Shown here: positions 5,922 through 9,517 of the stretch, one piece after another
Layout: the number at the start of each line of letters is the position of its first letter
Numbering within the stretch: the stretch's first letter is position 1
Source of the DNA: CAXBYZ01 sp043826085
Lineage (GTDB): Bacteria; Patescibacteriota; Microgenomatia; UBA1400; CG1-02-47-37
Direction of reading: 5' to 3'
Length of the DNA stretch: 9,517 bases
Assembly (NCBI GenBank): GCA_043826085.1
Contig: JBDRQW010000128.1
Span: forward strand, 1-9,517
The notes under the pieces: model-generated
Told to the model about the DNA's origin: nothing
Database searches by the model: none
The model's input: only the letters and a program-made list of their open reading frames with translations
Made by a program: the position numbers and the translations under genes

Positions 5922-6635
5922 ATGTCAGGGCATTCTAAATGGTCAACAATTAAGCACAAAAAGGCGATTGAAGATAATAGAAGGGGCAAGGTTTTTACTA
6001 AATTAGTTAAAGCTATAATTATTGCCGCTCGCGAGGGCGGGGCTGATCTGACCACTAATTTTAAGTTAAGGTTGTGTGTTGATAAAGCTAAACAGGCAAA
6101 TATGCCTAAAAAAAATATAGAGAGGGCGATTGAGAAAGGTTCGGGAGAGAGTGGAGGCGAGGCTTATGATGAGGCGGTATACGAAGGTTATGGGCAGGCG
6201 AAAGTGGCAGTTATTATTGAGGTGGTAACTGATAATAAAAATCGGACCGCTTCTGAGTTGAAACAAGTTTTTGATAGGAGTGGGGGATCGTTGGGACAAA
6301 CCGGTTCGGTGAGTTTTTTGTTTGATAAAAGAGGCAGAATTATAGTTGAAAAGGTGGGTAATGGGGATGATCAGATGTTGGAGTTGATTGACTTTGGCGC
6401 TTTAGATGTAGTGACGGGGGATACTTATATAGAAATTTTGATTGAACCAAATAAACTATTTGAGATGAAAAATAAGCTGGATTCTTTATATAAAATTTTA
6501 GAAGCCGAGTTGGTTTATTTGCCCAAAAATTTAATTGAGCTAGAGGATAGTGTGAAAGAAAAAGTAATTAATTTTTTGGAAACATTAGATGATATGGATG
6601 ATGTACAGCAAGTTTATTGTAATGCTGGGATATGA
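5922..6635 (+). CDS. yebC: YebC/TACO1/PmpR-family protein
   Basis: At 237 residues this is a full-length YebC. The N-terminal MSGHSKWSTIKHKKAIEDNRRGKVFTK is nearly diagnostic, and LRLCVDKAKQANMPKKNIERAIEKGSG, YEGYGQ, VTDNKNRTASELKQVFDRSGGSLGQTGSVSFLF complete the family pattern. YebC proteins are described both as DNA-binding regulators and, more recently, as ribosome-associated factors that help translation of proline-rich stretches; the mitochondrial homolog TACO1 acts in translation. The presence of efp in the same region fits a translation role, but the two genes are 3.4 kb apart and in different transcripts. The ruvC gene that often neighbours yebC elsewhere is absent here. The stop overlaps the next start in an ATGA. 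Confidence 0.96.
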   Translation: MSGHSKWSTIKHKKAIEDNRRGKVFTKLVKAIIIAAREGGADLTTNFKLRLCVDKAKQANMPKKNIERAIEKGSGESGGEAYDEAVYEGYGQAKVAVIIEVVTDNKNRTASELKQVFDRSGGSLGQTGSVSFLFDKRGRIIVEKVGNGDDQMLELIDFGALDVVTGDTYIEILIEPNKLFEMKNKLDSLYKILEAELVYLPKNLIELEDSVKEKVINFLETLDDMDDVQQVYCNAGI

Positions 6636-7399
6636 CAAAAAGAGTTAAGTTAGTGATTACTTCTTTAGTTTTGACTTTGGGTATTTTTGGAGTTCAGTTG
6701 ATTGATGTTGAAGCTAGATATCAGGCGATTGGTTTGTTGGCGGGGTTTGCTTATGGTTTGTCTGCCTGGGCTCTTTTTGAAGATCTAAAGGGGGTCGAGT
6801 GGTTTACGGTTTTGATATTACCGGTGATGTACTCGGTGTCAGTAGCATTGTTTTATTTTTTACTTCCGGAGAGAATTTTGAGTAAAATGTTGATTTTGAC
6901 GGGATTCGGAGTCGGTATGTATGCTCTACTTTTGACAGAGAATATCTTTAATGTGGCGGCGGTTAGAACCATACAGTTACTAAGGGCAGCCCATGCGGTT
7001 GGGTTCTTATTGACTTTAGTGGTAGCTTTTTTTCTTTGGGATACAATTTTTTCTTTTAGACTAATGCCTTGGTGGAACGCGCTTTTGGTATTTATTACCA
7101 GTTTGCCGTTGATATTGTCATCTTTGTGGAGTGTTAATCTTGAGATTAAGTTAAGCCGGGAAGTTTGGAGTAATTCTTTGGGATTAAGTTGGGGCCTATT
7201 TACTTTGGCGTTGGCGATTAGTTTTTGGCCGGTGACTATCATTATGGCATCACTGTTTTTGGTTACCGGTTTATATGTTTCGTTGGGCCTACTTCAATAC
7301 AAGTTATCAGGGAGATTGTTTTTAAAGACTGTAAAAGAGTATTTGTGGGTCGGGGTGGCGGTGTTTATGATAACTTTATTTTTAACTCGTTGGGGATAA
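6632..7399 (+). CDS. Polytopic membrane protein of unknown function
   Basis: I do not recognise this 255-residue protein with confidence. It has about eight hydrophobic segments (near residues 5-22, 28-49, 57-78, 82-105, 119-139, 147-166, 185-220 as one or two, and 238-253) and few charged residues between them. There is no signal peptide cleavage site, nucleotide-binding motif or conserved His/Asp cluster. The start ATG overlaps the yebC stop by four bases, which suggests coupled translation and a stable gene pair. Conserved-looking loop features are DVEARYQAIG near the start and LLRAAHAVGF in the middle. It is the last gene before the 1-kb gene-free stretch. A transport, lipid-related or scaffold role would be a guess. 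Confidence 0.85.
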   Translation: MTKRVKLVITSLVLTLGIFGVQLIDVEARYQAIGLLAGFAYGLSAWALFEDLKGVEWFTVLILPVMYSVSVALFYFLLPERILSKMLILTGFGVGMYALLLTENIFNVAAVRTIQLLRAAHAVGFLLTLVVAFFLWDTIFSFRLMPWWNALLVFITSLPLILSSLWSVNLEIKLSREVWSNSLGLSWGLFTLALAISFWPVTIIMASLFLVTGLYVSLGLLQYKLSGRLFLKTVKEYLWVGVAVFMITLFLTRWG

Positions 7400-7438
7400 T
7401 TTTTTTGGGTTAGCAGATTAAAGGGGGGAGTAACAAGA

Positions 7439-7475
7439 ATTACTATAGGGCCTATAGTAATTAATCCTATAGTAA
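7439..7475. repeat. Perfect palindrome and CCTATAGTA repeats
   Basis: ATTACTATAGG (7439-7449) and CCTATAGTAAT (7451-7461) form a perfect 11-bp inverted repeat around a single G. A further CCTATAGTAA follows at 7466-7475, 15 bp after the second arm. Another CCTATAGTAAT sits at 8340-8350. The hairpin lies 40 bp after the membrane-protein stop and could terminate transcription, but it lacks a following T-run, and recurrence of the arm elsewhere favours a protein-binding repeat. Confidence 0.7.
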
Positions 7476-7544
7476 AGTAGGGTAGTTTTCACGAAATTTA
7501 TGAATAGTTTTCATGAGTCGTATATAAGTAGTGATCTAGTTTGA

Positions 7545-7553
7545 TGTGGATAA
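7545..7553 (-). promoter_or_regulatory. DnaA box (perfect consensus, reverse)
   Basis: TGTGGATAA is the complement of the strong DnaA box TTATCCACA. It points leftward, opposite to the two boxes at 8324 and 8398. Confidence 0.6.
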
Positions 7554-7719
7554 CTATTGGGGGGTAGTGGTGGGCCTAAAAAAAGATATCTATTGAAGTT
7601 AGGGTAGAGGTGGGGTTATTGATGTTAATAAAGTAAAGTAAGTTACCATAGTAAGGCCATCCCTTTTGAAAAGAAATTGACGATATTATTTGTTTACGTT
7701 GTTTATTCGGGTTCATACT

Positions 7720-7747
7720 GCGTCGCACAATGTATCTTTTGCGACGT
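7720..7747. other. Candidate Xer recombination site (dif-like)
   Basis: Two 11-bp arms, GCGTCGCACAA (7720-7730) and TTTTGCGACGT (7737-7747), are inverted copies at 9 of 11 positions around a 6-bp centre TGTATC. This is the 11-6-11 layout of dif sites; the E. coli centre is TGTATA and its XerC arm shares CGCA-AA with the left arm here. A tyrosine recombinase of the Xer type starts 680 bp downstream. The near-symmetry of the arms would suit a single-recombinase system. Confidence 0.5.
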
Positions 7748-7764
7748 TGACCTTGGGGTCAAGG
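7747..7764. other. Two mutually exclusive hairpins
   Basis: TTGACC/GGTCAA (7747-7752 with 7757-7762, loop TTGG) and CCTTG/CAAGG (7751-7755 with 7760-7764) overlap, so only one can form at a time. They begin at the last base of the dif-like repeat. A role is not evident. Confidence 0.4.
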
Positions 7765-7800
7765 GGAGGGTCATAGAATGATATATTTCCCTTGGAGGTA

Positions 7801-7848
7801 GATTTTTTTAATTTTCAATATTATTTATCAGTTTTATTTTTTGTAAAA
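7801..7848. other. AT-rich block, possible unwinding element
   Basis: About 90 percent A+T (five G or C in 48 bases), with a GTTTTA/TAAAAC hairpin at 7831-7849. It lies between the reverse and forward DnaA boxes, so it could be a DNA unwinding element if this region is an origin, but AT-rich spacers are common in such genomes. Confidence 0.3.
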
Positions 7849-8021
7849 CTTCCCCACTTGTGTCATTTGCTCATTTTTTCGATTTCCAAACATTAACCGA
7901 AAATATCAAACAAGTCCCCACTTAGTCTTTGTAGATCAATGGACTGCGGTTATCGTAAGTCCCTATTTACTCTAAAGTGAGCTTAAAATTGATTTGGTGG
8001 CTTTTTCTTGAGGTAGAAAGG

Positions 8022-8308
8022 TTATTTTTTACCTTGGAACTCAGCTAAATATTGATTTAAGAAGAGTTTCAAGAACTTTAACCGTGGTTTGGTAATTTTT
8101 TTGGCAGTTTTAGTGTGAAGTTGTCTGCGTCTTGAATAATTTTTTCTTCGATAGTGTTTAGTTGGTAACTCCGACTGTAGCGATGTTTTAGAATGCAGTT
8201 TTTTACTTGGTCAATGGTAGCATATTTTAGTTTTGGCATACTATGTCGTACAATATTGCAGTGATGCTTTATTTTTGGTATTATGATTGTAGGGAGATTT
8301 TTATTTTT
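8022..8308 (-). pseudogene. Decayed HD-domain phosphohydrolase
   Basis: On the minus strand from 8308, after an in-frame TAG, the frame reads through KIKHHCNIVRHSMPK and then KNCILKHRYS and TIEEKIIQDADNFT. This matches the second half of HD-domain metal phosphohydrolases (H..I..HR.S...T.EAKIVQDADRLDA). The frame stops at 8078-8080. In the next frame LKLFLNQYLAEFQGKK follows and stops at 8022-8024, resembling the usual C-terminal helix of the same family. The N-terminal half with the first His and HD motif is absent, and the region between the two parts is much too short, so both a deletion and a frame change are needed. A 53-codon ORF from ATG at 8239 might still be translated. Family assignment is from motif memory. 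Confidence 0.6.
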
Positions 8309-8323
8309 CTATTTGCTTATTAA

Positions 8324-8332
8324 TTATCCACA
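8324..8332 (+). promoter_or_regulatory. DnaA box (perfect consensus)
   Basis: TTATCCACA, the strong DnaA-binding 9-mer. It is followed seven bases later by a CCTATAGTAAT repeat (8340-8350). Confidence 0.6.
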
Positions 8333-8339
8333 GGCTATA

Positions 8340-8350
8340 CCTATAGTAAT
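8340..8350 (+). repeat. CCTATAGTAAT repeat, right copy
   Basis: Identical over 11 bases to the palindrome arm at 7451-7461 and located beside a DnaA box, as the left copies are about 70-100 bp from theirs. Confidence 0.6.
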
Positions 8351-8397
8351 CAAAAATAAGGTATCAAAAAGGACTGACATATCAATCTACTTAGTAG

Positions 8398-8406
8398 TTA
8401 TCCACA
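8398..8406 (+). promoter_or_regulatory. DnaA box (perfect consensus) upstream of the recombinase gene
   Basis: TTATCCACA ends 18 bases before the recombinase ATG, so bound DnaA would cover the region where its promoter must lie. No clear -35/-10 pair is visible there apart from a weak CATATT at 8405-8410. Confidence 0.6.
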
Positions 8407-8424
8407 TATTGGCAGAACGAGAAT

Positions 8425-9399
8425 ATGAGTGCTAGAGAGAAAACGCTAAGAAAAAGCGAAGAAAATCTCTTAGAATACATGGAGGAGTATTTGGAGTATT
8501 TGGAAATTGAGAGGAATTGTTCGCACTTGACTCGAAGAAATTATCGTCATTACTTGAGTAGATTTATAGCTTGGGCTGTAAATTATAAGAAGAATTTTAA
8601 AATTGAAGAACTGACCTTAAATGAGGTGACTAAGTATCGGCTGTTTTTGGCTCGTTTCATGACTAAAAGAGGCCAGCTCTTGAGTAGAGTGACTCAAGCA
8701 TATCATGTAATAGCTTTTAGATCGTTTTTAAAGTATTTGATAAAAAGAGATGTAGAAACTCTAGCTCCCGAGAAAATTGAGCTACCCAAAACAGATAGCA
8801 AGTCATTAAAATTTTTAAATTCTGAGCAGATTGATAGGTTACTTAATTCACCCAATATATCAAGTTTACCCCAATTGAGAGATAAGGTAATATTGGAAGT
8901 TTTATTTTCAACTGGATTGAGAGTTTCGGAGTTAACTAGACTTAATCGAGACGAGATTGATTTAAAGAGGCGGGAGTTTGGGGTGATTGGTAAAGGTGGT
9001 CGGCCAAGAGTGGTTTTTTTGTCAAAACGAGCAGTTAAGTGGATAAAAAGATACTTGGAGGTTAGACTTGATGACTGGAAGCCATTGATTATTCGGTTCG
9101 GGGGTAAAATTGACGAGGCGAATCGGGGCGAGAAAATGAGGTTGACTCCCCGATCGGTTCAAAGAATTGTAGAGAAGTATGTGCGAAAATCTAAGATTCC
9201 TATTAAGATTACTCCGCATGGTTTAAGGCATAGTTTTGCTACAGACTTATTAATGGGCGGGGCTGATATTAGGGCAGTTCAGGAAATGTTGGGACACAAA
9301 AATATTGCTACCACTCAAATCTATACTCATATTACCAACAAACAACTTCGACAGATTTACGATAAACATCATGATAAACATCATTCTGGAAATAAGTGA
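8425..9399 (+). CDS. Tyrosine recombinase of the XerC/XerD type
   Basis: At 324 residues this is a complete two-domain tyrosine recombinase. Residues 14-115 form the N-terminal SAM-like DNA-clamp domain (LEYMEEYLEYLEIERNCS..TRRNYRHYLSRF). The catalytic set is intact: Arg166 in STGLRVSEL, Lys190 in GKGGRPR, His265 and Arg268 in HGLRHSFAT, His291 in LGHKNI, and the nucleophile Tyr300 in QIYTHI. Such enzymes resolve chromosome dimers at dif, or integrate mobile elements. Sequence style and size favour Xer over a phage integrase, but I cannot tell XerC from XerD or a single-enzyme XerH/XerS system. A possible recognition site lies at 7720-7747. The C-terminus carries a tandem 12-bp duplication giving DKHHDKHH. 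The ATG has no Shine-Dalgarno and follows a DnaA box. Confidence 0.93.
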   Translation: MSAREKTLRKSEENLLEYMEEYLEYLEIERNCSHLTRRNYRHYLSRFIAWAVNYKKNFKIEELTLNEVTKYRLFLARFMTKRGQLLSRVTQAYHVIAFRSFLKYLIKRDVETLAPEKIELPKTDSKSLKFLNSEQIDRLLNSPNISSLPQLRDKVILEVLFSTGLRVSELTRLNRDEIDLKRREFGVIGKGGRPRVVFLSKRAVKWIKRYLEVRLDDWKPLIIRFGGKIDEANRGEKMRLTPRSVQRIVEKYVRKSKIPIKITPHGLRHSFATDLLMGGADIRAVQEMLGHKNIATTQIYTHITNKQLRQIYDKHHDKHHSGNK

Positions 9400-9400
9400 T

Positions 9401-9423
9401 CCTGCAGGGTTTATCCCTGCAGG
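9401..9423. repeat. REP-like palindrome, unit 1
   Basis: CCTGCAGGG and CCCTGCAGG form a perfect 9-bp stem around TTTAT, one base after the recombinase stop, and are followed by TGAAAAAATAAG. It could end the recombinase transcript, but a near-copy in inverse orientation 28 bp further on points to a REP-type element. Flanking AATAAGTGAT is repeated at 9391-9400 and 9430-9439. Confidence 0.7.
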
Positions 9424-9451
9424 TGAAAAAATAAGTGATTTAACTGAGGGG

Positions 9452-9474
9452 ACTGCAGGGATAAACCCTGAAGG
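9452..9474. repeat. REP-like palindrome, unit 2 (inverse orientation)
   Basis: This unit matches the reverse complement of unit 1 at 21 of 23 positions; the central ATAAA is the complement of TTTAT, so the two are inverted. One stem end is imperfect (CTG-AAGG). It lies 14 bp before the start of the transposase-like gene, the usual place for the REP sequences of a RAYT. Confidence 0.7.
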
Positions 9475-9476
9475 TG

Positions 9477-9482
9477 TATAAT
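9477..9482 (+). promoter_or_regulatory. -10 box of the gene at the right edge
   Basis: A perfect TATAAT ends six bases before the ATG at 9489, so transcription should start at or next to that A and give a leaderless mRNA. A -35 box would fall inside REP unit 2, tying expression to that palindrome. Confidence 0.45.
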
Positions 9483-9488
9483 TTAGTT

Positions 9489-9517
9489 ATGCCTGGGAAA
9501 AATATAATTAAAGAGTA
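9489..9517 (+). CDS. N-terminus of a probable REP-associated tyrosine transposase (RAYT), cut by window edge
   Basis: Only nine codons are present, MPGKNIIKE, with no stop before the edge. The wording is the one I recall for the start of Y1-transposase (TnpA_REP/RAYT) proteins in candidate-phyla genomes. RAYTs are single-strand DNA HUH-type enzymes with one catalytic tyrosine that nick and join at REP hairpins. The paired palindromes just upstream are what would be expected beside such a gene, and the combination carries more weight than the nine residues. The start is supported by a TATAAT six bases upstream; no ribosome binding site is present. The alternative is an unrelated gene that happens to follow a repeat. 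Confidence 0.45.

Larger units (their letters stand above)
7400..8424. other. 1-kb region without an intact gene, rich in repeats and binding-site motifs
   Basis: No coding frame over about 60 codons is convincing here. The stretch holds, left to right: a perfect palindrome with CCTATAGTA repeats (7439-7475), a reverse DnaA box (7545-7553), an 11-6-11 inverted repeat resembling a Xer site (7720-7747), overlapping hairpins (7747-7764), an AT-rich block (7801-7848), two TCCCCACTT copies (7851-7859 and 7915-7923), a decayed HD-domain gene on the minus strand (8022-8308), another CCTATAGTAAT (8340-8350), and two forward DnaA boxes. The first 270 bases are strongly G-rich on the plus strand, whereas about 7850-7940 is C-rich (25 C to 13 G in ten decades counted by hand). 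Such a long gap is unusual in a compact genome. Confidence 0.75.

Noticed and set aside
7439..7461. Palindrome as a rho-independent terminator of the membrane-protein gene
   Set aside because: AT-rich stem with a one-base centre and no T-run; the arm recurs at 7466 and 8340, which fits a binding repeat better.
7851..7920. Short minus-strand frame beginning MFGNRKNEQMTQVG
   Set aside because: Only 19 codons, no promoter or ribosome binding site and no recognisable motif.
7400..8424. CRISPR array or structured riboswitch
   Set aside because: Repeats are short, few and irregularly spaced, with no unique spacers, and no known riboswitch core is seen before a suitable gene.
9361..9384. Tandem 12-bp repeat at the recombinase C-terminus as a functional His-tract
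   Set aside because: A perfect two-copy duplication giving DKHHDKHH after the catalytic domain is most simply replication slippage; no metal role can be supported.

Overview
This window looks like part of the chromosome of a reduced-genome bacterium of the Candidate Phyla Radiation (Patescibacteria), probably Microgenomates-like. That placement is an inference. It rests on an AT-rich, G-over-C-skewed plus strand, small trimmed versions of housekeeping proteins, several genes with a -10 box almost touching the start codon and no Shine-Dalgarno, an EF-P with arginine at its tip, and the local mix of genes. TGA is used as an ordinary stop, which argues against the recoded Gracilibacteria and Absconditabacteria.

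Left part (1-2520): the 3' end of dnaB, interrupted by an intein whose last 316 residues are visible and whose homing endonuclease seems to have lost its first LAGLIDADG motif. A convergent tRNA-Leu(CAA) with an unusual C55 in the T-loop follows. Next is a VapBC-type toxin-antitoxin pair with a strong promoter and three copies of a GTAATACTT half-site. The toxin gene overlaps efp (elongation factor P) by four bases, so efp appears to be the third gene of the toxin-antitoxin operon.

Middle part (2536-7399): a leftward YdjM-like small membrane protein shares a 26-bp promoter gap with a rightward Lgt-fold protein that has lost most residues needed by classical prolipoprotein diacylglyceryl transferase. 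Then come a DksA/TraR-type zinc-finger protein, an RluA-family pseudouridine synthase, a membrane-anchored protein with a degenerate LCP-like region and a LytR C-terminal domain, YebC, and an unrecognised polytopic membrane protein coupled to yebC by an ATGA overlap.

Right part (7400-9517): about 1 kb has no intact gene but is rich in structure. It holds three perfect DnaA boxes (TTATCCACA), four copies of a CCTATAGTA motif, an 11-6-11 inverted repeat built like a Xer recombination (dif) site, a very AT-rich block, and a decayed minus-strand HD-domain hydrolase. It is followed by a complete tyrosine recombinase of the XerC/D type. The window ends with two palindromic REP-like units in opposite orientation and the first nine codons of a gene resembling a REP-associated tyrosine transposase (RAYT).

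The most notable parts are the Xer gene with its candidate site and DnaA-box cluster, the REP/RAYT pair at the right edge, and the toxin-antitoxin-efp operon. No complete novel defence or biosynthetic system is visible.
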